NCBI RefSeq assembly: GCF_007995085.1
Contig: NZ_VOQS01000003.1
Coordinates: forward strand, 3,038,001-3,102,000
Length of the DNA: 64,000 bases
Direction: 5' to 3'
From: Paraburkholderia azotifigens
GTDB lineage: Bacteria; Pseudomonadota; Gammaproteobacteria; Burkholderiales; Burkholderiaceae
Positions 8,865 to 17,545 of the stretch are shown one piece after another. Positions within the stretch are counted from its first letter, which is position 1. Each line of letters starts with the position of its first letter. A model generated the notes under the pieces. It was not told the DNA's origin. It ran no database searches and saw only the letters and a program-made list of their open reading frames with translations. The translations under genes and the position numbers were made by a program.

Positions 8865-10117
8865 ACGGCGCCTCGCGCAGCGTGCATGTCGCCGCTCGCG
8901 AGCGACTTCAGATCGAAGGCGGGATCGCGCACTTCGTCGGCCAAGACGTGCGCGCCGCTCGCGAGCAGCTTGCGCGCAAGCATGTGATCTTGCGGGCGGT
9001 TGATACTGTCGACGGCGATCAGCGTCTTGCCGCGAAAATAGAACAGCGAACACTTTCTCTCTTCGACAGAGCCGCGCACCGCATAGTCGTTGAAACCCGT
9101 ATTCACGCCCGCCATTTGCAGCTTGAGGTCGTACTGATCGGACCAGAACCACGGCACCGCGCGATACGGCTCGGATCGCCCGAGAATCGAGGCCGCTGCC
9201 GTCTTCGCCATATCGTTGGCGTTCTGCACGGATTCGATGCGGCAAGCGCGCGCGTCCGGCAGCGCCCAGTGAGGAACGAACGACGCGCAATCGCCCGCCG
9301 CAACGATCCGCGGATCGCTGGTGCGCGCGCAGGCATCGACGGTAATGCCGCCTTGCACGTGCAGTCCGCAGTCCGCGGCCAGTTCGGTGTTCGGAATCAC
9401 GCCGATACCGACCACGACCAGATCGCACAGCAGACGCGTGCCGTTGTCCAGTTCGACGGAGACGATGCCGTACGCGTCGTGCAGCGCCACCACCTTGCGT
9501 CCGCATTCGAACGCAACGCCGCGCTCGACGTGAGCACGCAGCATGAAGTCCGATATCCATGGCGACGCGACGCGCGCAAGCAGTCGCGGCTCGGTCTCTA
9601 CGACGGTCACGTCGACCCCTTGCTGGCGCAGCGAGGCGGCCGCCTCGAGGCCGATATAGCCGCCGCCGATCACGACAGCCCGCCTTGCCGTGCACGCCGT
9701 CTGCGCGAGCCGCCTCGCATCGCGCAGATCGCGAAGATAGTGAACGGCATCGAGCGCCGCGCCCGGGCAATCGAGCTTGCGCACGCGCGCGCCCGTTGTC
9801 AGCGCGACATGGTCGTATGCGATCCGCGAACCGTCGTGCAGCCCGATTTCGCGCCGCTCGCGGTCGATGCGGATGGCGCGCGTCGACGGCATCCACTCGA
9901 TCTTTTCTTCGTCGAAGAACACCTGTGAGCGAAGCGGCAAACGCGCTTCGGCGACACTGCCTGTCAGAAAGCCCTTCGACAGCGGCGGCCGTTGATAGGG
10001 CGCATCGGGTTCGTCGCCGAGCAGCACGATACGGCCGTCGAAGCCCAGTTCGCGCGCCGACGCGGCAAGCTGAACGCCCGCATACGACGCGCCGACAATC
10101 ACCAGCGTGCGTTTCAT
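8861..10117 (-). CDS. FAD-dependent ferredoxin reductase
   Basis: A 418-residue pyridine-nucleotide:ferredoxin oxidoreductase of the putidaredoxin/rubredoxin-reductase type. It passes electrons from NAD(P)H through FAD to a [2Fe-2S] ferredoxin. The FAD-binding motif is at the N-terminus (VIVGASYAGVQLA), a second Rossmann motif for NAD(P)H is in the middle (VVIGGGYIGLEAAASL), and the FAD-closing motif is IVAAGDCASF. The gene starts 13 bases after the ferredoxin stop and overlaps the next gene by four bases. It should be the first electron carrier for the Rieske oxygenase of the operon. Length is normal for the family. Confidence 0.93.
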   Translation of the reverse strand: MKRTLVIVGASYAGVQLAASARELGFDGRIVLLGDEPDAPYQRPPLSKGFLTGSVAEARLPLRSQVFFDEEKIEWMPSTRAIRIDRERREIGLHDGSRIAYDHVALTTGARVRKLDCPGAALDAVHYLRDLRDARRLAQTACTARRAVVIGGGYIGLEAAASLRQQGVDVTVVETEPRLLARVASPWISDFMLRAHVERGVAFECGRKVVALHDAYGIVSVELDNGTRLLCDLVVVGIGVIPNTELAADCGLHVQGGITVDACARTSDPRIVAAGDCASFVPHWALPDARACRIESVQNANDMAKTAAASILGRSEPYRAVPWFWSDQYDLKLQMAGVNTGFNDYAVRGSVEERKCSLFYFRGKTLIAVDSINRPQDHMLARKLLASGAHVLADEVRDPAFDLKSLASGDMHAARGAV

Positions 10118-10130
10118 GATGTCACCCTTA

Positions 10131-10454
10131 TCACGCCTGTTTCGGTGGAATCTGCACGACGAGTCCGTGCATCGCGGGCATCACGACGAGCTGACAACTG
10201 AGCCGGCTTTCGGGACGGCGCCCGGCGGCCACGCCCTCGAGCAGTTCGAGTTCGGACTCGTCGGGCAGCGGCAAATCCGCCGTCGACGACGCGTCGACAT
10301 AAACATGGCAGGTCGCACACGACAGACAGCCGCCGCATTCCGCGTCGATGCCGCGCACGTTGTGATGGATCGCGGCCTCCATCACGCTGGTGCCGGCGGC
10401 CACGTCGATGGCGCGGCGCTCGCCGTCGCGCAGGATGTAGGTGACGATAGGCAT
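10131..10454 (-). CDS. [2Fe-2S] ferredoxin, adrenodoxin/putidaredoxin type
   Basis: A 107-residue ferredoxin. Cluster ligands fit C-x5-C-x2-C-x37-C (Cys40, Cys46, Cys49, Cys87). An additional Cys43 sits inside the first loop (ECGGCLSCATCHVYVDA). The acidic region DESELELLEG resembles the partner-binding helix of putidaredoxin-type proteins. The ATG at 10454 has AAGGAGAG upstream and is preferred over an in-frame start 20 codons earlier. It lies 26 bases after the ligase stop, in the middle of the operon, and should shuttle electrons from the reductase to the Rieske oxygenase. Confidence 0.93.
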   Translation of the reverse strand: MPIVTYILRDGERRAIDVAAGTSVMEAAIHHNVRGIDAECGGCLSCATCHVYVDASSTADLPLPDESELELLEGVAAGRRPESRLSCQLVVMPAMHGLVVQIPPKQA

Positions 10455-10480
10455 GACTTCTCTCCTTGATGGGAACACCA

Positions 10481-11917
10481 TCAGAACGTTTCGAAATACT
10501 CCCGGTGTTCCCACTCGGTGACTTCCAGATTGAAACGGTCGATCTCCGCTTCCTTCAGCTTGCAGAAGTAATCGACGAATGCGCTGCCGAAGCCTTCGCG
10601 CAGACAGTCGTCGGCACGCAGCGCGGCGATGGCGTCGCTCAACGTGCGCGGCAGCGCATCGGCCTGCGTTTCGTAGGGCGTATCCGCCGACGGCGGCAGT
10701 TCGAGCTTGCGCCGCAGTCCGTCGAGCCCCGACAGCACCTGCGAGCCGAAATACAGATACGGATTCGCTGTCGGTTCGCCGACGCGGTTTTCGACGCGCG
10801 TCGCCGGATCGTTCGCTCCGCCCAGCACGCGCAGCATCACGCCGCGGTTGTCGCAGCCCCAGATCGCGCGATCGGGCGCATTCGAATACGGCCGGTAGCG
10901 GCGGTAGCCGTTGATGGTCGGCGTCGACAAGGCGGTCGCGCCCTGCGCATGTGCAAGCAGTCCCGCGAGATAGCGCTGGCCCGTGACGGAAAGCGGCGCG
11001 CCCGGATCCGTCGGCATGAATGCGTTAGTGCCGCCCGCGACATGCACGAGCGACTGATGCAGATGCCATCCGCTCGATACGACATTCGGAATGCGCGGAC
11101 GGCACATGAAGGTCGCGTGATAGCCGTTGCGCTGGCAGATCTGCTTCACCGCGCTGCGGAACAGGATCATGTCGTCGGCGCTTTGGATGCCCGTGGTCGG
11201 CGCGAACGTGAACTCGAACTGGCTAGGGCCGTATTCGACTTCGAGCGAGCGCACGGGCAACGCGAGTCCGTCGATGCCGCGCCGGAGCATCTCCATCACG
11301 CCGTCGACGGCGTCGTAGCGCAGTTCCGTCAGATATTGGTAACCATGCGACAGCAGTTCGACATCGGGCGGAATGCCCGGCTGCCCCGAATGCTCGGGCT
11401 TCATGTTCGGATTGGTGACCTTGAAGACATGAAATTCCACTTCGAGGCCGGACATGAATTCATAGCCGTGATTGCCGAGCTGTTCCAGCGCGCGCCGGAA
11501 CAGATGACGCGTCGCGAACGGCACGGGCCTGCCGTTCGCGAAGTACACGTCGCACAGCACCCAGCCCGTGTGCGGCGCCCACGGCAACACGCGGAAGGTT
11601 TCGGGATCGGCGACCATCAGCGTGTCGCAGGCGCCCTGCATTTCAGGCATATCGAAGCCGCCGCCCGCCGTGAACACGGGGAACACCGTGCGGTGCGACG
11701 TATCTTTGGCGAGCAGCGTGCTCGTCAGCGTGACGCCGTTCCTGAACGCGCGGATCGCTTCGTCGACGACGAGCGTCTTGCCGCGCAGCAGTCCGTGCTG
11801 ATCCGGGAACGAAAAACGCACCACCTGCACGTCGCTTTCTTTCAGCCGTTCGAGCAGCGCGGCATGAGCCGTGTGCTGGTCGTCCGTCCACAAGCCGTGA
11901 GTTTCGACAAATGACAT
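10481..11917 (-). CDS. Glutamine-synthetase-like gamma-glutamyl-amine ligase
   Basis: A 478-residue member of the glutamine synthetase superfamily, most like the PuuA/AtdA1/IpuC group that uses ATP to join glutamate to an organic amine. Visible signature elements: the metal-site segment GLEVEFHVFK, GPSQFEFTFAP, the nucleotide/metal segment SSGWHLHQSL, the glutamate-binding segment TINGYRRYRPYSNAPDRAIW and the closing RVENRVGEPTANPYLY. The adenylylation loop of true GlnA is not evident. ATG 11917 is used; a GTG four codons upstream is possible and neither has a strong ribosome-binding site. Its context with a gamma-glutamyl hydrolase and an oxygenase argues against ammonia assimilation and for activation or detoxification of an amine substrate. 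Confidence 0.85.
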   Translation of the reverse strand: MSFVETHGLWTDDQHTAHAALLERLKESDVQVVRFSFPDQHGLLRGKTLVVDEAIRAFRNGVTLTSTLLAKDTSHRTVFPVFTAGGGFDMPEMQGACDTLMVADPETFRVLPWAPHTGWVLCDVYFANGRPVPFATRHLFRRALEQLGNHGYEFMSGLEVEFHVFKVTNPNMKPEHSGQPGIPPDVELLSHGYQYLTELRYDAVDGVMEMLRRGIDGLALPVRSLEVEYGPSQFEFTFAPTTGIQSADDMILFRSAVKQICQRNGYHATFMCRPRIPNVVSSGWHLHQSLVHVAGGTNAFMPTDPGAPLSVTGQRYLAGLLAHAQGATALSTPTINGYRRYRPYSNAPDRAIWGCDNRGVMLRVLGGANDPATRVENRVGEPTANPYLYFGSQVLSGLDGLRRKLELPPSADTPYETQADALPRTLSDAIAALRADDCLREGFGSAFVDYFCKLKEAEIDRFNLEVTEWEHREYFETF

Positions 11918-11975
11918 GTTGCTTCGCACGGCCGCTCGACGGCCGCGCGCTCCATTGTGGTTGCGGGGTTCGTCG

Positions 11976-13292
11976 TCAGGCTTTCGGCGCGGGCCACGGC
12001 GCGGCGTCGCGGCGCTTCACGTCGGAGGCCTTCCAGTAGTCGTCCCAGCCGTCGGCGGGGCCGATGCCGTCGATCGACGCCGGTCCCGTCAGATGCGCTG
12101 CCTGCTGTGTGTCGATCATCATCAGCGTCTTCTCGCCCGCCTGCGTCTTCTCGATCGCATCGACGAGCAGACGGCGATACGCGATGATGCCCTTGTCGGT
12201 CGTGCCCAGATGCTCGCGCGTGCGGTCCTGGATCGCGCCCTGCGATTCGACGGCCCACTGGTCATGCACGTTGATGTCGAAGCCCATCCCCGTGTAGGTC
12301 TGGGTCTGTTGCTCGTCGGCATCGAAGCCGTAGTGATTGCGCCGGTTCTTGCGCGACGTGTAATCCGGCAGCTCGTACAGTTCGAGCCGCTGCGCGCGCA
12401 TCTGCGCCTTGTCGGTGGGCGCGCCGAAGCTCGTGAAGATCGCGTACCAGTAGCAGTTCTCGTCGTCGACGGGCACGTGCCATTGCGTGATCGTCATCTC
12501 CGCGCTCATCGGAATCACGAAGGCCTGCGGGAACACGACATTGGTCACGCGCACGTGAGTCTGTGCTTCGTTCAGCGGGCGCTTCGCGATCAGGCGAAGT
12601 CCATAGTCGGCCGGGCTGACGAGAATCTCCGGCGATTCGAATTCGCGCAGCACCTGCGTGATCGGCATGTCCGAATCCGCCGATGCGCCGCGAAACTGCT
12701 TGCCGTAGCTCTCGCTCACATCTTCGTCTTCGAAGAAGCGGTGCAGAAACGACGCGTGCGCGGGATCGATGCCGACTTCGAGCGCCTGCAGCCAGTTGCA
12801 TTCGAACAGGCCTTTGAACGCGAACGTGTATTCGCCCGGCGCGGCGAAGCAGTCGAAGTTCGGGAATGCGGGCGGCTCGCCGCCGCCGATGTACGCGAAC
12901 AGAATGCCGCTGCGCTCGACCACGGGATACGCGCTCTGCCGCACCTTCCTGCAAAGCGTGCTGCCGACGGGTTCGCCCGGCGTCGACAGGCACTGGCCGT
13001 CGACATCGAACAGCCAGCCATGGAACGCGCAGCGCAGGCCGCCCGCTTCGAGACGGCCCGCCGCGAGATCCGCGCCACGGTGCGGGCAATCGCGATCCAG
13101 CATGCCGTAGCGGCCCTGCTCGTCCTTGAACACGACGAAATCCTGACCCATCAGCCGTACTGCGCGAACGGGACGCTGTGCGGGCAACTCCTCGACCAGC
13201 GCGACGGGCTGCCAGTAATTGCGCAGTAACTGCCCGGCGGGCGTGCCCTTGCCTACGCGCGTGATCGTGTCGTTTTGCTGCGAACTCATCAT
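11976..13292 (-). CDS. Rieske non-heme iron oxygenase, alpha subunit
   Basis: A 438-residue oxygenase of the single-subunit (phthalate dioxygenase/demethylase-like) Rieske class. It uses electrons from the ferredoxin to hydroxylate or dealkylate its substrate. The Rieske centre is Cys69-x-His71 and Cys88-x2-His91. The mononuclear-iron motif is D176-P-A-H179-ASFL-H184, where Asp176 bridges subunits and the two His bind iron. No small beta-subunit gene is present, which fits an alpha-only oligomer. GGAG precedes the paired ATG codons (13292/13289). It is the first gene of a six-gene operon, 58 bases before the ligase. The substrate could be a gamma-glutamylated arylamine, but an O- or N-demethylase role is also possible. 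Confidence 0.9.
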   Translation of the reverse strand: MMSSQQNDTITRVGKGTPAGQLLRNYWQPVALVEELPAQRPVRAVRLMGQDFVVFKDEQGRYGMLDRDCPHRGADLAAGRLEAGGLRCAFHGWLFDVDGQCLSTPGEPVGSTLCRKVRQSAYPVVERSGILFAYIGGGEPPAFPNFDCFAAPGEYTFAFKGLFECNWLQALEVGIDPAHASFLHRFFEDEDVSESYGKQFRGASADSDMPITQVLREFESPEILVSPADYGLRLIAKRPLNEAQTHVRVTNVVFPQAFVIPMSAEMTITQWHVPVDDENCYWYAIFTSFGAPTDKAQMRAQRLELYELPDYTSRKNRRNHYGFDADEQQTQTYTGMGFDINVHDQWAVESQGAIQDRTREHLGTTDKGIIAYRRLLVDAIEKTQAGEKTLMMIDTQQAAHLTGPASIDGIGPADGWDDYWKASDVKRRDAAPWPAPKA

Positions 13293-13678
13293 GGCCTGTC
13301 TCCAGTTGCGGTGAATGCACGGGATCGATTGCTGTATGCAAAACGACCCCCAATGAGCACGAAGAATAGAGCCAAGAATTCAAATGTTCAATCACTGCAT
13401 ACAGCCGTTCGCGGTAATCGCGTTCAACAACTGTGTTCCCGCCTGCATCTAACAGACTTTATTCGTTGATTTATATACATTTTTTACAGATAACCAGGAA
13501 TTTCCCCAGGACGATTCATCAGATCATAAAAACTCCGAATTCAACCGTCATTGTATGCAACAAAGAACAACAATGATAAAAGTTGCAGGCGCCGAAACCC
13601 TATCCAGCCGCTCATGCTCTACAATCGGGCGAACCAGCAACGCAGGCATCGCGCCCGCCAGGGTCACCGGAGAAGGAA
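13293..13678. promoter_or_regulatory. Divergent promoter region with three GntR-like operator candidates
   Basis: The 386-base region between the Rieske oxygenase and the GntR gene is more A/T-rich than its flanks and must hold both promoters. Three copies of one 10-bp motif, (C/T)TGTATGCA(A/G), are present: CTGTATGCAA at 13332-13341, the reverse-strand copy CTGCATACAG at 13395-13404, and TTGTATGCAA at 13551-13560. The form TTGTATNCAA is typical of FCD-subfamily GntR operators, so these are the likely binding sites of the adjacent regulator, flanking both start regions. Confidence 0.6.
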
Positions 13679-14410
13679 ATGGAATCCCAGCAAGAACGTG
13701 TGTTGGTGTATCTGCGCGACCTGATCCTCAAGGGCGAATTCGCGCCTGGAGAACGCCTCGGCGAAGTCGCGCTCGCGGAGCGGCTGCAGGCGTCGCGCAC
13801 CCCGGTCCGGCTGGCGCTCACGACACTCGAACAGGAAGGTCTCGTCGAGCCGTCTCCCGCAGGCGGTTATGTGATGCGCCGTATCACGGCGGCCGAAATC
13901 GCCGATGCCATTGCCGTGCGCGGACACCTCGAAGGCATGGCCGCGCGCCTCGTCGCCGAACACGGCGTGCCGCGCCAGTTGTCGAACGGGCTGAACGAAT
14001 GTCTGCGTGCGGGCGACCGGCTGCTGGCGAAGGCCGAACTCGATCTCGACGATTACGCCGCCTACACGGACATGAATAACCGCTTCCACAAGCTGATCGT
14101 CGAGGGCTCGGGCAATGCGGCGCTGATCCGTGCGATCGACATGAACAACCGCCTGCCGTTCGCCGCAGCCAGCGCGATGCTGCCGATGCAATCCGCCATC
14201 GAGGAGGGACGTCAATGGCTTTTCATGGCGCATCAGCAACATCACAGCCTCGTGCAGTCGATGGAACGCGGCGAAGGCACGCGAGCGCAATCGCTCGCCA
14301 CGGAGCACGTGCAGATCGCGCAACGCAATCTGACCTACGCGCTCGAGCGGCCAGAGGTGTATCTCAAACTCGCGCCAGCGTTGCAACTCGTCGCCGAAGC
14401 GGTTTTATAG
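13679..14410 (+). CDS. GntR-family regulator, FadR/FCD type
   Basis: A 243-residue regulator. The N-terminal winged helix is clear (ERVLVYLRDLILKGEFAPGERL then ALAERLQASRTPVRLALTTL, residues 5-60), and the all-helical FCD ligand domain follows (RGHLEGMAARLVAEHG, NNRFHKLIVEGSGNAALIRAI, HQQHHSLVQSMERGEG). The His/Asp positions that bind a metal and acid ligand in FCD proteins appear to be present. ATG 13679 has GGAGAAGGAA directly upstream; reading further 5' adds a proline-rich leader without support. It is transcribed away from the Rieske operon across a shared promoter region with three operator-like motifs, so it very probably represses that operon and itself until an acidic inducer binds. 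Confidence 0.9.
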   Translation: MESQQERVLVYLRDLILKGEFAPGERLGEVALAERLQASRTPVRLALTTLEQEGLVEPSPAGGYVMRRITAAEIADAIAVRGHLEGMAARLVAEHGVPRQLSNGLNECLRAGDRLLAKAELDLDDYAAYTDMNNRFHKLIVEGSGNAALIRAIDMNNRLPFAAASAMLPMQSAIEEGRQWLFMAHQQHHSLVQSMERGEGTRAQSLATEHVQIAQRNLTYALERPEVYLKLAPALQLVAEAVL

Positions 14411-14561
14411 AAGGCATACGCGGGTTCGACACGAACGGGCCCGCATTCATGCACCCAAATCCAGTCTGCTGCAAGTTGATCATGCAGTTTTTTCACCGGG
14501 CGCGAGGCTTTCCGTGTGGCATGATCCGCCAGACATGCTGATACCGTGGAGACCGGTGCAA

Positions 14562-15245
14562 ATGAATTCGGATACCTATCTTGTCGATTCCGTGATCCGC
14601 TCACGAAAAGCCGTTCGGGTCTTTCGTCCGGATGCTGTTTCGAAGCAGGACGTGATCGACATTCTCGATGTCGCGCGGACCGCGCCCAGCAATTCGAACA
14701 CGCAGCCGTGGCGTGTCCATGTGCTGGCGGGCGGCGCCAGACAGCAACTGAGCGATGCGCTGGCGCGTGCTCACACAGACGGAGCGCATCCGCAACTGCA
14801 GCACATGCCGGATCCTTTGCCCGATTCGTATCGGCTGAGACAGGAAGACTTCGGCGCGCGATATTACGGCGCACTGGGCATCGACAAAGCGGACGTCGAT
14901 GCACGCTCGCAGGCAACGGGCAGGAACTTCGAGTTTTTCGGCGCTCCGCTCGGCATGATCTTCACCATCGATGCCCAACTGAAGAAATACAGCTGGCTCG
15001 ACTATGGGCTGTTCATTCAGAACATCATGATCGCGGCGCGTTCGCGTGGTCTGGATACGTGCCCACAGGTGTCATTCGCGCGCTATCAGGAAGTCATCGC
15101 AAAGCATCTCGACATCGAAGCGGGCCACGAGGTCGTCTGCGGGATGTCGCTCGGCTATGCGGATGAAGATTCCGTCGTGAACCGGCTCGAACTTCCGCGT
15201 GAGCCGGTCGTCCGGTTCGCACGTTTTGCCGGCCTCGACGCGTAG
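14562..15245 (+). CDS. Nitroreductase-family FMN oxidoreductase
   Basis: A 227-residue NfsB/NfnB-fold flavoprotein. The FMN-binding start is clear (VIRSRKAVRVFRPDAVS, then ARTAPSNSNTQPWRVHVL), and the second flavin segment is FGAPLGMIFTID and YGLFIQNIMIAARSRGL. Such enzymes reduce nitroaromatics to hydroxylamines with NAD(P)H, although many members act on quinones or enones. The ATG at 14562 is preferred (GGAG 14 bases upstream); an ATG at 14535 would add nine residues. It lies 150 bases after the GntR gene on the same strand. The PnbB-like protein at 4826 makes a PnbA-type 4-nitrobenzoate reductase role possible, but the two genes are not in one operon. Confidence 0.82.
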   Translation: MNSDTYLVDSVIRSRKAVRVFRPDAVSKQDVIDILDVARTAPSNSNTQPWRVHVLAGGARQQLSDALARAHTDGAHPQLQHMPDPLPDSYRLRQEDFGARYYGALGIDKADVDARSQATGRNFEFFGAPLGMIFTIDAQLKKYSWLDYGLFIQNIMIAARSRGLDTCPQVSFARYQEVIAKHLDIEAGHEVVCGMSLGYADEDSVVNRLELPREPVVRFARFAGLDA

Positions 15246-15280
15246 AGCGAATTGACGTTCGCGCACGCGCCGGCGCAGAT

Positions 15281-16243
15281 TCATGGCCGCGACGGCCCGC
15301 CTGCGCCGCGCGTCTCTCTGCCGAAGCGGCGGACTGCCTGAGGCGGTTGACCGATGGTCCGCAGAAACGCCCGCCTCATGCGCTCCCGATCCGAGAAGCC
15401 CACTTCGTCCGCGATCACGTCCAGCGATAAACGTCCTTTTTCCAGCAGCAATCTCGCGGCTTCCACGCGCAGATGTTCGACGGCCTTGGCAGGAGACTGC
15501 CCCGTTTCGGCACTGAACGCACGACTGAACTGACGCGGACTGAGGCCCGCGACATCGGCCAGTTCCTCGACGGTCAGCGTATTGCGCAGATTGGCGCTCG
15601 CATAGTCGATCGCCTTCTGGATGCGGTCGGACTTGGGTTCGAGATCGAGCAGCGTGGAAAACTGCGACTGCCCGCCGGAGCGCCGATGATAAACAACCAG
15701 TTTGCGCGCGACGGCACGTGAAACGTCCTGGCCATGATCGCGCTCGATCATGGCGAGCGCCATGTCGATCGTGGCCGTCATGCCGGCCGACGTCCAGATC
15801 GGACCATCGACGATAAAGATCTGATCCTCTTCGACCGAGACAGCCGGAAAGCGGCGCTGCAGATCGTTTGCAAAGCGCCAATGCGTCGTCGCGCGGCGAC
15901 CGTCCAGCACCCCTGCTTCAGCCAGGATGAAAGCGCCCGTGCATGGCGCGGCGATCCGCCTCGACATCGTCAGCGAGCGCCTGACGAACGTCGTCAATGC
16001 GGCGGAGACAATGTCGATCTCCACACCTGAGCCGAACATCACCGTGTCGAATGAGGCGTCGCCGAAGGGCTGCGTTTCCACCCGGATGCCCGCCGACGAC
16101 ATCACGAGTCCTCCTGCTTCGGACAGAACGGTCACTTCGTATGCCGGTTCTCCGAGCACCGCGTTCGCCAGTTCGAAGGCGGTCACTGCCGCAAAGCCCA
16201 GCAGATAGAAGTTCGGAAATACGACGAAGCCGATCGTGTGCAT
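15281..16243 (-). CDS. GlxA-like regulator (DJ-1/PfpI domain plus AraC HTH)
   Basis: A 320-residue transcriptional regulator. Residues about 1-185 form a DJ-1/PfpI (class-I amidotransferase-like) domain (TIGFVVFPNFYLLGFAAV; RRIAAPCTGAFILAEAGVLDGR with the nucleophile-elbow Cys), and residues 215-310 an AraC double helix-turn-helix (LTVEELADVAGLSPRQFSRAF and LDVIADEVGFSDRERMRRAF). The DJ-1 part senses a small ligand in this family and normally has no enzymatic role. It is divergent from the MFS gene with about 107 bases between start codons, so it probably controls that exporter. Confidence 0.9.
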   Translation of the reverse strand: MHTIGFVVFPNFYLLGFAAVTAFELANAVLGEPAYEVTVLSEAGGLVMSSAGIRVETQPFGDASFDTVMFGSGVEIDIVSAALTTFVRRSLTMSRRIAAPCTGAFILAEAGVLDGRRATTHWRFANDLQRRFPAVSVEEDQIFIVDGPIWTSAGMTATIDMALAMIERDHGQDVSRAVARKLVVYHRRSGGQSQFSTLLDLEPKSDRIQKAIDYASANLRNTLTVEELADVAGLSPRQFSRAFSAETGQSPAKAVEHLRVEAARLLLEKGRLSLDVIADEVGFSDRERMRRAFLRTIGQPPQAVRRFGRETRGAGGPSRP

Positions 16244-16350
16244 CTCGAGCTCAAGTCATGTCATGAATTGCGTGTATATACGACATTTGAGACACGGTCA
16301 ACGACGATTATTCTCTGTCCATATCAACCGCTTATCGCAAGAAGTCCCGT

Positions 16351-17541
16351 ATGGATCGTCGATTATTGATACTCGCCTTGGGCATGTTCGCAATGGGCAC
16401 CGACAACTTCGTCGTCGCCGGTATTCTTCCTGGCGTCGCGGCGTCGTTGAATACATCTGTGGGTCTTGCCGGTCTGATGGTCACCTGCTACGCGCTGACC
16501 TACGCGCTCGCCGCGCCCGTCATGGCGGCACTCGCGGGCGGCTGGCCGCGCAAGCTGCTGCTGGTGTGCGCGCTCGGCATATTCGTCGCGGGCAACATGC
16601 TCACCGCGCTCGCCACAGACCTGCACTGCGTGTTGTTGAGCCGTGCCCTGTCGGGGTTCGGCGCAGCACTGTTCTCGCCGACCGCACTGGGCGTAGCCTC
16701 CACGCTCGCATCACCCGAAAAACGTGGCCGCGCGCTGGCGGCCGTGACGGCGGGATTGACGGGCGCGACGGCACTCGGCTCACCGCTCGGAACGTTCATC
16801 GGCGGCTTCGGAAGCTGGCGAACCACACTCTGGTTTGTTGCGCTGCTGGGAATCGTGGCGATGCTCGGCGTCTGGACGATGCTGCCGTCCGTTCCTCGTC
16901 CTGCATCCATCAGGTTGCGCGAGCGGCTTGCACCGGCGCGTGACGGACGGATAGCACTGACCTTGCTCACTTCGCTGTTCGCCTTCGGCGGTTTCCTCAT
17001 GGTCTACACGTATGCGGGCGTCGTGCTGCAGCGTGTGACGCATGGCGACGAACGCACGCTCGCCGCGCTGTTTCTGCTCTGGGGCGTAGCCGCGACAGCG
17101 GGAAATCTGCTGGCTGGCCGCCTCGTGGACCGATTCGAGGGCCGCAGCATCATCAACGCGATGCTGTGGATCGCCATCGTCAATTTCTGCGCATTGCCGT
17201 GGACTTCCGCTCATGCGTTCAGCGCTGCCGTCGCGCTGGCGATATGGGGCATCTGCGGATGGGGGCTGATCGTGCCGCAACAGCATCGGCTGGTGCACCT
17301 CACGCCTCGCGTGGCGCCGCTGCTGCTGGCGCTCAACAACACGGCGACATACATCGGGCTCGCCTGTTCCGGCGTGCTTGGCGGTGCAGTGCTGCCGTGG
17401 ATCGGCGGGCAGTACCTGAGTCTCGTCGCGGCTGCGCTGATCGCCATTGCCTTCCTGCTTGCCGAAGCCGCGCACCGTTGCACGCATACGCAGTCCATCA
17501 CGCATCGCTCGACCATCGGGCGCGGGAAAGAATCCGTCTGA
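16351..17541 (+). CDS. MFS drug/purine-efflux-like transporter (DHA1)
   Basis: A 396-residue twelve-helix major facilitator of the DHA1 type (AraJ/YdhP/PbuE relatives), expected to export a small molecule in exchange for protons. The first helix carries ALGMFAMGTDNFVVAGILPG, with the conserved D-x-F-V near the helix end. The loop 2-3 region is GGWPRKLLLV and helix 5 has the motif-C-like GLTGATALGSPLGTFIGG. Expression is probably set by the divergent GlxA-like regulator, a common pairing for exporters. The C-terminus is short and hydrophilic. The substrate cannot be named from sequence. Confidence 0.85.
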   Translation: MDRRLLILALGMFAMGTDNFVVAGILPGVAASLNTSVGLAGLMVTCYALTYALAAPVMAALAGGWPRKLLLVCALGIFVAGNMLTALATDLHCVLLSRALSGFGAALFSPTALGVASTLASPEKRGRALAAVTAGLTGATALGSPLGTFIGGFGSWRTTLWFVALLGIVAMLGVWTMLPSVPRPASIRLRERLAPARDGRIALTLLTSLFAFGGFLMVYTYAGVVLQRVTHGDERTLAALFLLWGVAATAGNLLAGRLVDRFEGRSIINAMLWIAIVNFCALPWTSAHAFSAAVALAIWGICGWGLIVPQQHRLVHLTPRVAPLLLALNNTATYIGLACSGVLGGAVLPWIGGQYLSLVAAALIAIAFLLAEAAHRCTHTQSITHRSTIGRGKESV

Positions 17542-17545
17542 CCCG

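Noticed and set aside
8105..9928. Long plus-strand frame opposite the ferredoxin reductase and hydrolase genes
   Set aside because: Shadow frame; the minus-strand genes have clear catalytic motifs and coupled starts.
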